DNA of 64,000 nt. Origin: Osedax fenrisi (Eukaryota > Annelida > Polychaeta > Sabellida > Siboglinidae). The notes under the pieces are model-generated. The model ran no database searches and was not told the origin of the DNA. It worked only from the letters and a program-made list of their open reading frames with translations. The stretch covers positions 23,073,529-23,137,528 of the forward strand of contig OZ025244.1 of NCBI GenBank assembly GCA_964019155.1. Reading direction: 5' to 3'. This document shows positions 28,555 to 44,273 of the stretch, piece by piece. Positions within the stretch are counted from its first letter, which is position 1, and each line of letters starts with the position of its first letter. Made by a program: the position numbers and the translations under genes.

Positions 28555-29208
28555 CATATACGTATGTATACACAAAGGTATACATGCATATGAATGTGCC
28601 GCACCTATAGGTGCAATGCACTTAGCAAGCAAGGGCCTGGGGCATATTAAGCCCGAGTCTAGCTTCAGCGTATATACGCAGTCTCATACAGGAACACTCT
28701 CACGCTTACAAATACATATAAATCATGGTTATGCGCCCTTCCCCTTAAATCGTACGCAATGGGAGACAAAAGTACTCGAGAGATTTATGCGCTGAATACG
28801 CGATTAATACGTATTCGAATGTAAAATGTACTGTGAATACATCCATAACTATAATATATATGTTATAATATAATATAGTATAGTGTCTTTATTAGAATAT
28901 ATTCTATAGAATAATTATTTTTTATAATATATTACATTTCATAAAATAATAAATTATTCTCCAGAAATTAATAATATGAAAGTTTCCATCGTAAGAAATT
29001 AAAGTTTATAAACTATGTGTATCCTATAGGATCTTCATAGCTATAGCTCTGGGATATAACTATAAATCAGTAATTGTTTTTAATATCATAACTCTTATAA
29101 CGCACTCTCGTAAATAGTTGTATTCTTAGTTATTATTGTAATATTAAAGTTTATAATAGTAGTATATATATGTATATATATGCTAATATTTGTATACTAC
29201 TACTACCT

Positions 29209-29241
29209 CCCTGCTGCTGCTACTACTACTACTACTACTAC

Positions 29242-29290
<49 letters not shown>

Positions 29291-29292
29291 GC
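29209..29292 (+). repeat. Second (ACT)n array starting with (CTG)
   Basis: CCTCCCTGCTGCTGCT is followed by about 23 ACT triplets with one AAT variant. The CTG-to-CTA order is the same as in the longer array 4 kb to the left. Confidence 0.9.
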
Positions 29293-29539
29293 TATTACAA
29301 TAGTATACTATAATATATAATATTACTATATATATATACTATAATTATATTTGAAGTATAGTTGAAATATACTTTAACTATGGGAGAGCACTCGAATAAT
29401 GAAACCATAACAATAAATTACCATGACTTTATTTTTATTAAATATTTCAAAATTGTATTTATATAAGTATATATTTAAGTAGGTATAATATCTATAATAT
29501 CTATTTTTAAATTAAATTAAAATTTATTAACTCTGAGAT

Positions 29540-30411
29540 TACAGCGGTGTCCTTATTATGTACACTATTCCGAATACGGACAGTTCGTCGGACACTGTCC
29601 ATCGGAAACCTTTGCACAACTTACTGACACCCTATAGGTACCCTATATATAGGGTGTTTTTATTTATTTATAAATATATCTATATTTAGATATATATTGT
29701 TATACCCATGTATGTATGTATAATTATAAAATAATATTACTTGTATAGATTATTATTGATAAGTGATGTATATAAGGTACTAATATATACATTCAAAATA
29801 TATGTGTATCTACTCCATGTTAAAATTGGTATCTCTTCTATGTAACATTTCCAGGCAAAAGTACTCGTCACGATATATGAATTTCAAATTTCTTTTCGGA
29901 TTTTGCTTTCTAAATATTATATTTCCATATGTGAAACCAGTACTAATGAGTATCTCTAATCTTTAAAAAACGAATTATAAAATCCGACCTAATGGAGGAT
30001 GTCCATATGTACATGTGCAGTTAGAATATCAGTATTATGAACACGTGTATTGCTTAGGAAAACGTTAATAACTTTGCAACAAATTATGAAATATATAAAA
30101 TATTTTGTTCACATCCTAAAATATAATTAGATCTATAATATGTATCTTAAATATTTTAACTATATAAATTTGTAAACAATTGAGAATAAATATTGTACTT
30201 CAACATTTTTATAAATTTAATTCGTAACGAAAAAATCAATTTTTTGTTTATAATTATAAAAATATAAATATTAAAAAAAAATTATACATATATGTATTAG
30301 AATTATATTAATTGACATTTTGTAAATTACTTATTTTTTGATTGAAGTTATATTTTAGAAGATCTCTAGGGTGTCGATATTACGTGCATGTCAGTATTCG
30401 AATACTTTCCC
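29540..30411. mobile_element. Possible degenerate relative of the AGGGGAAAG elements
   Basis: The right end reads CAGTATTCGAATACTTTCCCC, resembling the end of families A and C. The left side carries TGTCC, CCGAATACGGACAG and CGGACACTGTCC motifs like those inside family C. A clean left terminus and target duplication are not visible, so the left border is a guess. Confidence 0.3.
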
Positions 30412-30582
30412 CTGTAATTACTATTCAACTATCTACATATATTATAAAATATAGAGTATTCTATTATTATTAATGACAAAGTAAGAGTTAGTGATTACAA
30501 TTTATTTGAATAGCTAATATCACGTAATATATAAAGTAATATACATTAGTGTATAGATACATTATAAGGAGAAACATTGAAG

Positions 30583-30604
30583 CATTTACCTTATAAGGTA
30601 AATG
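30583..30604. repeat. Perfect 22-bp palindrome
   Basis: CATTTACCTTA followed directly by its inverse TAAGGTAAATG. Other short palindromes (ATTGATT-AATCAAT, ATACATGTAT) follow within 60 bp. Confidence 0.8.
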
Positions 30605-30677
30605 AGAATCAATAAATGCATTGATTTGAATCAATACATGTATTAATTCGAATCTCCTGTAGTAGCTAATATCTACT

Positions 30678-30725
<48 letters not shown>

Positions 30726-30760
30726 GGATACAATATATAATCTGTAAACGAAATAAAAAT

Positions 30761-30795
<35 letters not shown>

Positions 30796-30979
30796 ACTTG
30801 TATTTCCTATTTTAGTCATTAAGGTCATATGCAATCATATTAATTAAAATATTTCTACTAAGTTGAATATTCAACACTGTAGATGAGTTTTAACGGACCA
30901 CCCAGTAAACGGGTGGTATTCAAATATTGGGTGGATTAAGCCTGTAAAAATATACTGGCGGATGGTTTAAACCTTATAC

Positions 30980-31011
<32 letters not shown>

Positions 31012-32803
31012 TATATTATATAATAAGAACAAAATGATAAAGATAAAATAAATATGTTTATTTTTATCATATATTGATATATAATTTATATAATATAAGT
31101 GATTATTTTGATATTTTCTATAATATTAATTTTATATAAGAAATATTTAAAAAAAAATGTAAAGACATATATTTGTTTGTAATTTATTAAAACCTGTAGA
31201 CTTTAAAATATAGTTTTTTTTATAATATTTATTATATTGATTTTTATTCAATTTTATTATATTTTTATATACAAAATAACTAATAACATATACAACGAAG
31301 TAATATTGAAATCAATATGTATATTTAGTATATAAAATAATAAAATGTACATATAAAATAATTGAAATAATATACATATTTGTTTGTTAACCAGTCAACT
31401 TTCTATATCTCAGACTTTTTACAATTACTAGTTTGGTTTATACCTGTGTAGATTTGTAAAGAAATACTTCTATATCTCAGAAATCGATATATAAGATACA
31501 TTTATATAGTCTCTTGAATACTTAGATATCGAAAGTTGATTGTATTACTGAATTATATTTTTATTTATTTGGATAATGTTTGTATTGTATAATGTTTGTA
31601 ACAGAAAATAAATAAATAAACAAAATGTCTCTATTTAAAAGTAATTTATACTAAAGTAATATATTATGTAATTTAAATTTTTATATTTATTATTTTCATG
31701 TTTTTATAAACATATTTATTATATATTATATATACATGCATACAATTTATTCCGGAAATATTTTAATAGTTATAATTAATTAATAATATATTAAAATATA
31801 ATAAACATAATAAATAATCAAAATACATAATTTAAACTATGTATTGTAATACTAATATTATTACATATGATTAAACATATGAGTAATCATATTGATTTGT
31901 AAACTGTATAATTATTATATATAATAATATATACAGTAAAATTCCTAGTAGCTAAAATTCTGAAATATTATGATATTACATATTATTTTATATCTTTTTA
32001 CTATAATAAATATAACCGAAATATATATATATATATATACGAACATATATAAACTATATATATAGTATTTTCTATAGGATTATTTGCCCGGCATACATTA
32101 GAATAATCGTTACACTATCGACTATCGATGATAGCAACATTGTCAACTCAGCAATCTATACAGTTAAATAAACACACATAGTCTAGTAGTTTACAGATAT
32201 TATAAGTATAATAAGCATATTATTCGAGAAGTAGATCAATGGTGCTCGGTGTTGACCATCGATGTCCGTAGAACTCGCCTCTACGGTCTGAACGATACTG
32301 ACCATTGGTCAAGCGCTACTCGCTACGAACGTAAATTAATTAAATAGTTGTTGACGCGGCACCGCCAGCCTGTTTATTTATGTAAGGTATTACGATGTAC
32401 CCCTCCGTACCCCTCCGTACCCATCACGCACACCCCGTACCCCTTACGCCGTATCGCTCAGGCCAGCTCTACATCGTATTCACCGTATTTTAACATCTCA
32501 TTCACGTCTCATACCGATTACGATTATTGTCGTAATAATCGTATTATTTACTACTCTCTCTCTCTGTGTGTGTACTACTGTCGGTTGTGTACGACTATTA
32601 TAAATACGATATATGTGTGTATGTTTACGTTTAATTACGTAACTACACGTGTATACATAAATATATGGGTATAGACATGAATGTATATCTATAAACATAA
32701 TAACATGTATATATATATATATATATGTATGTGTATTTGTCTGTATGTGTATTTTTCTTAGTGTACATGTTTAAAACTAATTAACGATATACATTATTTA
32801 TAG

Positions 32804-32909
32804 ATAAATGTTCGTCTGCGTTGGGTTTACAAAATGGAAATATCAAAGATCATCAACTCAGCGCATCGTCTAGTCATGCTGTTAATAACACTGGACCCCA
32901 GCATTCCAG
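32804..32909 (+). CDS. ddr: DDR exon: N-terminal part of the discoidin domain
   Basis: The acceptor is TTTATAG just before 32804. The donor GTTTAA starts at 32910. The frame reads KCSSALGLQNGNIKD, then LSASSS, then GPQHSR. This matches the start of F5/8 type C domains: a cysteine, ALG, an asparagine-glycine turn, I-x-D, and SASS. The cysteine is the first of the domain's two disulfides. The exon starts in phase 1 and ends in phase 2. Its last two bases (AG) are completed by the first base (G) of the exon at 47188 to give the Arg of the family motif ARLNS. At the site where vertebrate DDRs carry a collagen-contacting Trp (SSxW) there is His. Confidence 0.88.
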
Positions 32910-32941
32910 GTTTAAATGTATTTTATGTGTATATATTAATA

Positions 32942-32972
<31 letters not shown>

Positions 32973-33319
32973 TTATTTAAATATATACATATACTGTAAA
33001 GTTTACGGTGCACATATAAACTATATATTCGTATACGAATACCATCGTTGATGTCGCGTGGTAGAATAAATATAAATAATATAATATATTAAATAATATA
33101 AATTAAATTATATAAATCATTAACAAATTAATGATATATTTCTGATGAGAAAGATATATGTATGTATATTGAATCAATATTATTGATATATATATATAAT
33201 ATATACTATATTTTATTAATATTGGCCTGACAAATAACAATATTTAATTTTTACTGAAAAAATACATATTATATTTCAATTATAAAATATAATTAATATC
33301 TTTATATATTAATAATATT

Positions 33320-33411
<92 letters not shown>

Positions 33412-36181
33412 TAGGGTGGGTGGCCGGCGTTGCCCGTGAATGAGACTATTTTAGGTGTGGGTGTAATTGGTTAGTAATATATATATATAGTAAAACTCCT
33501 CTATAGAGAAAAACCTCTATATTATAATATACATAATTATATTGAAAATGTCTATATAAGAAAAAAACTATTTTATAATAATATCGTTATTAGAAAAAAT
33601 AGTTCGTTTATTAGGAAACAACTATGGAATATATACATCCTATAAAAAAAGTGTTACATCATTTTATAATTATTTACATTTTACTATAAATTAACTACAC
33701 TATTATTTGTTTAATATTTTATATAGAATACATTAATTTCACTTAGACATATAAATATAATTGATTATGCAGTAATACTAGTGTAACCGTGTATTGCCTA
33801 TAGGCATATGTGTAAACATGACCAATAGAAAATATACATGGAATGTCCTTATATGGAGTTGTTAAATATATAGTGGTACAAGTATATATTTGACTGTATA
33901 TTATATGTGTGTATAATAAAATGTGTTCTATAAAATATCGTCAATACTAAGCGATTTAATATTATTTAATTGTTTATATATATTATTATAAAAATGTATT
34001 TAATTGAAATTGTTGTTATCATATTAATATGTATATAATATGTATATAGAGAGAGAAAACTATTAATATTATAATATGATAACCCTTAATATTATATCTA
34101 TATAATTAATTTAATTATAATCATTCTCTGTAGAGGAATATTAATATATATATATATATTTAGATATATATAACATTATAGCTATTAGGCATATAATAAT
34201 AGTTTACAGTATAAATATACATATACGTACTATGTACGACGTACGTCTTACGTCGTACATAGTTATATATAAATAATGTGTAAAGTCATTCTGTTTATTA
34301 CATTATCATATTGAAATAAAACCTCGATATAATAAACCCCTATATAAGAAACATAATTTTGTATAAAAACAAGTATCTTACTATGATAGGTTTTACTATA
34401 TATGTGTGTATGTTTGTATATTTATGTAGAGGTATACATATTAATATAGTACTCTTCTTAATTAAGTAACATATGTACACCAGATACCCACCAATAAGCA
34501 CAAGGTAAAGGACAATGAGATGTATAGAATTACTAATCCACCATAGACCACGTGTCCGTTACGAGCTGAGGAGGAGGTGTTGCACCTTGGTCCACATTCA
34601 AACCGGATCTTCCACCACCCCCCCCCTTCTCACGTTATCTAGGTCACCGTGTGTTCACGTTAATTTATTTAATTACGGTCTAGACCATGTTATGGTAAAG
34701 GTGCATGTAGAGGTAGAGGTAGAGGTAGATGTAGTGGTAGAGGTAGAGGTACAATGTACGGTATTAAAACATTATCCGGTATCGATTATGCGTCACCTAT
34801 CGTATATGCTAGGTACGAGAGAGATGTGCGATAGTACCACGTGGTATTATTACCACTTGACCATCGGTCAGTAATACCAGTGCGGTCAGATACTTTACTG
34901 TCATTACTACTATTACTACTATTCTATTATTATTACCATAAAGCTAGAGAGAAATAGAGTAGTAAAAAAGGTATCTAACATGCGGAAATAGTCAATCTAA
35001 TTTGGTCACCGCAAAATGGCGGATTTTACCTATTGGATTTTTTATTTTGTAGCTAGAATAAAATTATTAATACCACTGGAAAGAGGATAAAAAAGTAATA
35101 TGAGTTTCATATTTTACTTTTTTGATATAATAATAATAAAAAAGTTAAGATAAAAAGAATATTATATTTTAATATTTTGTCACTGCAAGATATCTGCTTT
35201 TTTATTTCCGCTTTCCGCATTGACTTGATCGGCCATGCATTGAATATTACAACTCTATTTTTCGTTAGCTCTATGATTATTATAGATTGGCAACACCGTC
35301 TAAGTGTGTGATTGTCGTAGACTATAGAATTTGTCAGGTGGGCATGTCCAATGGACATTTTCCATGTATGTATGCATACAGAAGTTGTATTTACACAATG
35401 TACCAACTGATTGTCCATCTGCCCGTCTTTCATACTATAGAAAGTATACCCTGCCACCAGTAAGGTCAGAGGCTTTACTGTAGTATATATTGTAACTACT
35501 ACTACTACTATTACGGATGGGCAACGCTGTCAACGTGCCTGTCTCTATAGAGATCGATACTCTATATATAGATCGATACATATAAACCAGCGTATATACG
35601 CTTATATACACTTGTTCCACGTGAGTCATCATATCGATCACTAGCGCATGCGTATCAGCGTATCAGAGTATCGACGACCTTCGATTAACGATAATAGGCG
35701 ACTTTAACGGTCGTCGACTACGGAGTTGTGAGTTAAGGCCCCCCTTCAACATATATGTATACATACAAGCCTATAGGCCTCTTACAACCTCTTATGTTAT
35801 GTGATGCTCCTTCTGTATCGATCTCCTCTGTCCTATATCTAGGATAATGAGTCATCATACATCTCTTAGCGTATCGATACTACGAATTCTTCGTGATTAC
35901 CTAATAATTACTACTCATTGCGTAATTCTACCAGAGATCATATCATGGTATTACGTTATTATATCATTTAGATTTATTCACGATTATTCGTGATATAATA
36001 GTTATTATTGTTATTGTTATTGTTATTTTGTGGAGGTATTTCATCCCATCCTAGAACTTTGATGACATTTTCAGTAATAAAAAATATCTCTAATATATCA
36101 CCATCACCGAGTGTATCTCAGTATTATATAATACCCTAGTATATAGGTATACCTACCACTCAATATATTATAACAATATGC

Positions 36182-36218
<37 letters not shown>

Positions 36219-39200
36219 GGGGAAAGTCCCCGATTACCGACCCCTAAATGATTATTTGTAATAACTTATTCAATATTAAATATATTTATATGAAATTTTG
36301 TAATTAGGGTAATATTATGGCAATGGATAATGTGGCTATTTTAAATTTTTGATATAACTATATTTACAAGAATAAACAGGGTGGTCGGTAATCGGATATA
36401 TTTACCTAATACCGACCCCCTACTCCTATTACCGACCCCCTAAAATAATCGTGATATAAATAATTGTAGTATTATAATATCCAATAAAAATATTATAAAT
36501 ACATAAATATAATTAATTGTAACATTCACGCAATTTATTTTGTATTACATTTATTTTGTAATAGTAATATTAAATTTAAATTTAAACTTTATAGTAATTA
36601 TATTAAAATAGTGTATATTATTATTTAATATTTATTTATTAATCAGTATGTATATAATCAACGGGAATCATGAATCCTAATTTGATATCAATGATACATA
36701 AACAACTTACGACATATGTTAAAGTAAAATACGGATCTATTTTGATGGGATATTATAAATCACATGGGGTCGGTATTATGGTAATTTAGGAGGTCGGTAA
36801 TAGGAAAATAATATGGGTTGCTATAATTAAGATATATTGGTTAATAGTTATTCAAATTAAATTATTTTTATAATAGTTATAAACATTTTATTGATCTACA
36901 ATATTATGCTCAGTATTTAGTTTTATTTTAAATAATAAAGTATTTACAATTATTTAAAAAAAGTTATTATTCAAATATTTAAAAAGTAAAAACAGAATAT
37001 TACATTTTATCAAATGATAATTGTAGGATTAAATATTTTTTAAAACAAAATACTTATTCATATTTATCATTAAATTACTAAAAGTTCGTGTATTTATTAT
37101 TTTTTGATATCTCTTATAGTTACTGAGATACCACAGGGGTCGGTATTAGGAGGGGGTCGGTAATCGGGGACTTTCCCCTATATATATTTAAGATTATATT
37201 TTTATATATTAAGATTTTTATATATATATATATTATGAAAATTAATGAAAGGGAGCTTATAAATATACTTGTATATGCGTAATTATGAATTAATTAGCTA
37301 TGTAATTAGATGTAGCGATACACTGGAAATATTTGTCAGTTATATATGCCGATCTATATGTTATTGTATCGAAGGGCGATATATCCAGGGTTCAGGATAT
37401 AGTTTCCACTCGTAGTATCAGATACATTCATAGTATACAGTGTATACTATACACTATCTATACGAATACACGTGCGAGTTATACACATATAGTTATAGTT
37501 ATAGTACCTTACCAGGTCGAGCTTGCTCGGCATTGATTGACACGTACTCTCCATTCCTCTCGATTCATCATTGCGTTTGGTAGCTCTTCGTAGTTGCAGC
37601 TTGTGTCTTCCATTAGCGGATCTACCAAGGTTTTGTCGGGGCGTCCTCGAGATCTTCGTCCATGTATGGGTAGCCATAGCAGCACATCGCTAACAACCTC
37701 GTTTTTACTTCTCCAGCAATGGCCTGAGAAGCGTAGTCTTTGTTCGCGTATTGTGTCTGTAATCTTTGGTATTTTACCATATAGGTCTTTATTAGACATA
37801 TGGTCTCTCCATGAAATATTTAGCGCTGCCCGTAACATTCTGGTGTAAGATCCATTTATTTTTTCTCCAAGGCTATTGTCAGGGTCCAGGTTATAGCTCC
37901 ATATACCAATACAGATTCAACTGTGGCTCTGAAAAAGTTTCTTTTGAGTCTTATTGACAGATTTGATGTCCATATTTTATTAAGGTTATTCAGTACAGCC
38001 CATGCTTTGCCTATTCGGATGCTAACGTCATTATCAGTGGAGGCAATATAACTACCGAGGTATTTAAAATCTAATACATTCTTGATTGCTTCTCCATTTA
38101 AACTTTTCATACTCATACTCACAGACGAATCTTGATTTAAGGACATATATTCCGTTTTACTGACATTAATACATAGACCTATATCTTTAGAAATTTCTTC
38201 TATTTGATGTAGAATCGTGTTTGCCTCGTAATAGCAATATCATCAGCATATTCTATATATGTTACGCGCGTTGCCCGATATCTTCTACTTTTGCGTTCTG
38301 TGATTATCAGTCCAATATTCTCAATATTCTTTAATGAATTTCTCAGTACATAATCGAGGCAAATGATAAATAAAAAGGGTGCAATTGTGTCTCCTTGTAG
38401 CACACCTATTGATATCTTGAAGAAAGGGGTATCTCCATCAGGTGATCTAACCATTGAACGTGTATTTTTATAGAGCATCATGATTGCGTTCACAGTTTCT
38501 TCCCGTATTCCATAATGAATTATAATTGATCTCATCTTTGCACTATCAATTGAGTCGAATGCTTTTGAAAAGTCAATAAATAGCAATATTGCAGGAATAT
38601 TTGTTGCCTTAACTCCTTCTATTATCCGTCTGAGAGCTAATATTTGTCGTGAGGTTGATCGATTAGTTCTAAACCCATTTTGATTTTTTCTCAGAATATG
38701 ATCAACGTATGGTCTTATCCGGTTTAGTATCATCAGGTTGTAGATTTTTGCAGCAATAGGCGTGAGAGTTATTCCTCTATAGTTATCTGTTATGGTAAGA
38801 TTTCCTTTTTTAGGAAAAGGTAGAATGCAGCCTTCTGTCCATCTCTCTATGGGATCTTGGCTATACACGCTATTGTAAGATTTTAATAATATGTCTTGGA
38901 ATTCCTTTATCTTCCAAACTTCTGATGGTATTTCATCCAGGCCTGTGGCTTTACCGTTTTTTATATTTTTAATGGCTATATCAATTTCGTTCGTTGTGAA
39001 AGGCCCTATTTTTATGTCTAATTTATAAAGTATGGTTTTACAATGATCGTTACTATTATTTGTAGGTTTGGGAGGTTTACCTAGTAGGTCCTCAAAATGT
39101 GTCTGCCATAGTTTAACTCGTTCCTCATCATTACTAGCCTTTAGTTTAGATTTGTTTGAGTTTTATATATATACATATATACTATATATATATATACATG

Positions 39201-40185
39201 TATTCCGAAATATCCGATATATGACATTATATTGAGTAGTATATTCGAGGGTATTATATCATACCGAGATAAACTCGATGAGGGTGATATATAGTGGAGA
39301 CTATATCCTGAACCCTGTATATATCGCCATTCGATATAACGAATGTATACAACGACATATCGTATAGAGCGGAATTGATAACTGGCAACTAGTTCAAATA
39401 TATCGTTATAAAGGCACATATATGTACCTATAGGTACATCGGACTATTTCCCTGGTCCCCGAGGGGGGGGGTACAATGTACCCGGTACCTTGTGTATCCA
39501 GGGTTCGCCTCTAATCGCATAGCTAATTAATTCATAATTACGCATATACAAGTATATTTATAAGCTCCCTTTGCATTAATTTTCATAATATATATATATA
39601 TATATAAAACATCTTAATATATATATATATATATTATACGTTGTATACAGGAGTATGCTTGTAATACACAGATAAATATATATTATATATAATACACATT
39701 ATTATGTTATATGTATTACACGCACCATTTAAGTCTAAATTTAGAAGCTTATAAACTTATAATTTGTTTGTATTTAAAATATTTACAATTTTTGATGAAT
39801 CCAACGTTTGAACTGATCGATAAATCTTTACAAAATTCAATTCAATACAAAACGTCATAGTTTATATATACTACATATATACAGTTAGGTAGGCTACATT
39901 TGAAAATATATGTATTGATTTGATGTACATATAATAAAAAACATACCTTTTCTGGTTACAATTATGTGTATTATATTATAATTATATTAAAAGAATATAT
40001 TTATATTTGTAAAAGTATCTATATTACACCATATTTATCATCATCATCTAATATGTATAAACTCTGAACATTTTATAAAGATTTATCAAATGGTGTAATA
40101 TATCAAACATTATAAATTATTGTGTACAAAATACCAAGATATAAGATTCTATAATGTTGCGCGTAACAAATATTACAATATAATG

Positions 40186-40231
<46 letters not shown>

Positions 40232-41793
40232 CATGTATACATTGTATATCCTATAGGAGTATGTTTATAATGCATAAACAATGTATACATTGTATGCTTA
40301 TAGACTATAAGTTATAGTTACTTTTGTATGACATACTACAAATAATATTAAAGATAATATAATATATTTTGATATTTTAAAGTAAAATAATTGTTGATAA
40401 CAAATGAAAACCAAGGCACAAGGCTCCATTAACACATTGTCATCTACGTTAATATGACGTGGTTAGATGGAGGAATATTATACACTACGTATATAGATGT
40501 TACCCTATATTGTAGTATACCTATATAGTATATTCATACTAACTATATTGTGTGTATACATTATTTTGAATGTCTGAAACAACCGCGTACAATTAGACAT
40601 AACTATACCACTTCATAATCTATATCGATAGAATAATATAATATAATCACGATAAGGTGCACATGACCATGGTCATATATAGATTTATATGCATATGTAT
40701 ATTATTATTATTATTTTTACATGTATAGATTGGTATATATTGATTACATACATATCCCTTGAAACATGAAACAAACATTCTTAATGTATAACCTAAACCA
40801 CTATGTATAACTCTAACCTATAGGTTAACACATATATGTGTTAACCTATTAACACCCTATATAGATGGATATTGTGGTATATCTGGTATATTATATGTAT
40901 ACACCCGATATTAAACAATATAATGTATACTCTCTGTTGAGGGTATATTTCTCCATTGTAATGAGGTATCTATAGATAAAATAGAGTTTATCATAATCAG
41001 ATATGCAGCTTATATACAGCATACTGTATATGTTTATATACCAGTATGAATACAGTTAATAATATTATATATACATAATTATATCTATAGATACCTCAAT
41101 ACAATGTAATGATTATAAGTTAACTTACACATATAATGCTTACACATACACATTACGTTATAAATAACCCATTGTATTAAAGTGATTTATTATAATTTAC
41201 ATAAATTTGTGATAATTATAGATTCGTGATAAGATTTATTGATTACATTAGGTAATTGACAGCTAGCTATGCAACACAGATATGTTCACGCTCAGCTGGG
41301 TATTGCGCTAATTTATTAATGCTTTTGTTAATTAATAAATCAATATCCAATAAACTAACTGCTAAGTTGTAGTGCAGTTTATTATATATATAATGTATAC
41401 ACGTAACTAGAAAATCGATAATATTGTATAATAACTAACCTTATATATAAATAATAGTTGATAATTATAAATCGACAATTATACACTATATATAGTCTAA
41501 ATATAATGTCTATCTAAAGTATTTACTATTTTTATTATTATATTTATATATATAATATTAGTTATATACAATTAAACATAATTTATGTTGTATACATACA
41601 CTATAAGGTACTATATATAGTATACTATAGATAAATCCTAAACACTATCAACTTACTTATTATATAAATCTAATAAAGCAATCAATATTTATAAATATTT
41701 GTTTATTTGATAAATTATTTTCAAATCTTAAAAGCGAGTTGCATATTTTTAAAGAAATACTTAACTTACATTGAACAAATTACTTCATCTCAG

Positions 41794-41839
<46 letters not shown>

Positions 41840-44240
41840 AAAGTTTATTCAGAACAAGCAGGTTAATTTCAGAAAAAATACTTACAATAAGCATAATTAT
41901 TGATAGTGTAAATGCTAAAAGGTTACTACCACGCTCTTGTTTATCCACTTCTCAAATGCATTTGATAGTATACATATGGAAAGATGGAAGAAATAAGTAC
42001 ATCGTATGGCATACCTGAATAAACCGTAAATGCAATAATGATATCCTATATAAATACGCGATCAAAGTACCATCACCGGATGTTGACACTCAATACTGTG
42101 ATATCGCAGCAGGTGTACTACAAGGTGACACACTTTCGCTGTTTCTCTTTATAACATGTCTCGATTACATACATATTAAATCTCTAGATCTGAATCATGA
42201 TCTCGGCTTCATATTTGTCTATAAAAAAGAGTAGACGTCACCAAGCTATTAAGTCCACATATGTTAATTACTCAGATGACCTTGCAAGAGTAACGGATTA
42301 ACTGGAATATTCCACAACGATATCACACAGAATAGAAGAGGTATCCAAAGAACTAGATCTGAAAATAAACACTGGAAAGACGGAATACATGAGTCAAGAC
42401 ACAACATAAAAGCTAAAAAGCCTATAGGCATTGTATACAATGAGATGAAATCACGAAAGAAAATGATTTCAAATATATATGTTGCTATGTCACGTCAACT
42501 GAAAAAGATGTAAACATAAGAATGGGGAAAGCTGGCCAGCTATAAATGCAATGAAAAAAAGTAGGTCCTTAAAGCTAACTGATAAGCTAAAAAGAAATGT
42601 ATTTATAGAGACAGTTAAATCTGTATTTATATATGAACCTATAACCTCAACGTTGACCAAAGCGCTAGAAAATAACTAAACGGCAATTATACATGCATGT
42701 TGAGATAAGTACTAAACAAGTCATGGAGAGACCAACACATGTCTATATGCAAACATACCACTGATATGTACATCGGTAATACAGCAAACATTAACACATA
42801 CTGTTGGCGTGCAACATCTGAACTCTAAATACACATTATCCTATGGGAAACAATTCATGGTAAACGTAGTCCAGAAATACCAAGTAAAACATATATTGAT
42901 CAATTTGTCGAGTACACAATTTCAGACCAAACGAACTACTAAGAGCGATAGAAAACAGAGATGAATGGAGGTGTAGATGTCATATGTAGCCGAGCAAGCT
43001 TGACCTGGTTATGTAAGTAAGGTATATATATAAATCAATAGGTATACTATAGGTATATATAGCCCATATATACTGTCATATTAAAACGTCAAACATATGT
43101 TATACAATATTTATAGATGGGGTATCGACTATATTGTATCTAAATCATCAAGTATATATATAACATGATGATGTAACGTAGTAGGTAACAATTGTGGTTA
43201 TTGCGTAATCATTGGTAGTAACGTAATTATTGATTACGCAATGTAAATATTACATAACTATTTTTATTACGACGACATCCGTTCATGAGTCTAAATATTC
43301 TCTAAATATATGTATTACGCATAACCAGACTCTATAGGATATATATATATATATATATATATAAGATATATATATAAGATATATTTTATACATATTAATG
43401 AGCTACGGTGGATCCAAGATGAGCACTATAAGTATACATAATACATATATATACCTTGTATACGCGACTATAAGTTCTAAAAAATAGTTACTAGAGGTTA
43501 AATATATTTACCAGCGGTACATATCGTGGATCTAACGTACCTCATTAATATGTATAAAGTACTTCTTCACTTATAAAAACGATGTGATTATAGATTATAT
43601 TTCCGTACCAGACTCGTATTAGATAACTACAGATACCTATAATATATATAAGTATATATTTACATCTATAGATATGGCTGTGCCTTAAGGTAGATAAAAT
43701 ACATGTAATATTTGTTATCATCGATATATATATATATATATATACCTCTAACTTTAATATATTTATACAATAAATATATGTTGAGAGATAGCGGATGAGG
43801 AGGAAGAGGATGCGACATAACCACGTGGTCTGGTATACGTTGTGCGGTGTGGAATGTCTGGTGTGCGGTCTGGTGTGCGATATTGTGTACGGTGTGTGCG
43901 GTACGTGACCGGTGCGTGGTATAACTACATTCACGTGCACACCGTGGTGTGTGTCATACATGTTGTGTTAGGTGTGCGGTGTGCGACTATGGTGCGGAGT
44001 GGGATAGGTGTGTGGAATGGACTAAGTGGTGCGCTTCGTGTAACTGTGGTGTTAACGGTAGTGCGTGGTGTGTGGTATGCTAAGTGCGATGCTATGTGTG
44101 CGGTGTGTGGTCTATAACTAATCTTTAGAGTAAATCTTTACACTCCGAAGTGATTAACCTCTTTATAAGTTATAGTCTATAGCATGCAATGTGTTCATGT
44201 TGCGTAGTATTATCCTACTGTAAGCATTATCATCAGCAGA

Positions 44241-44273
<33 letters not shown>

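Noticed and set aside
29877..29963. Short ORF (MNFKFLFGFCFL) resembling a signal peptide, upstream of the DDR exon
   Set aside because: It could be joined in phase 1 through GTATCT, but hydrophobic TTT-rich ORFs arise easily in this composition, the donor is weak, and it lies in a probable decayed transposon.
34515..34874. 119-codon plus-strand ORF
   Set aside because: The middle is a GTAGAG repeat giving VEVEVEV; it has no family match and no splice partner.
35107..35457. 116-codon minus-strand ORF
   Set aside because: No recognised domain; the C-terminal part is simple AT-rich sequence, and the region has weak inverted GCGGAAA motifs at its edges suggesting a decayed repeat.
43545..44117. 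Overlapping ORFs on both strands
   Set aside because: They arise from a GTGTGCGGT-rich degenerate repeat; there is no domain similarity.
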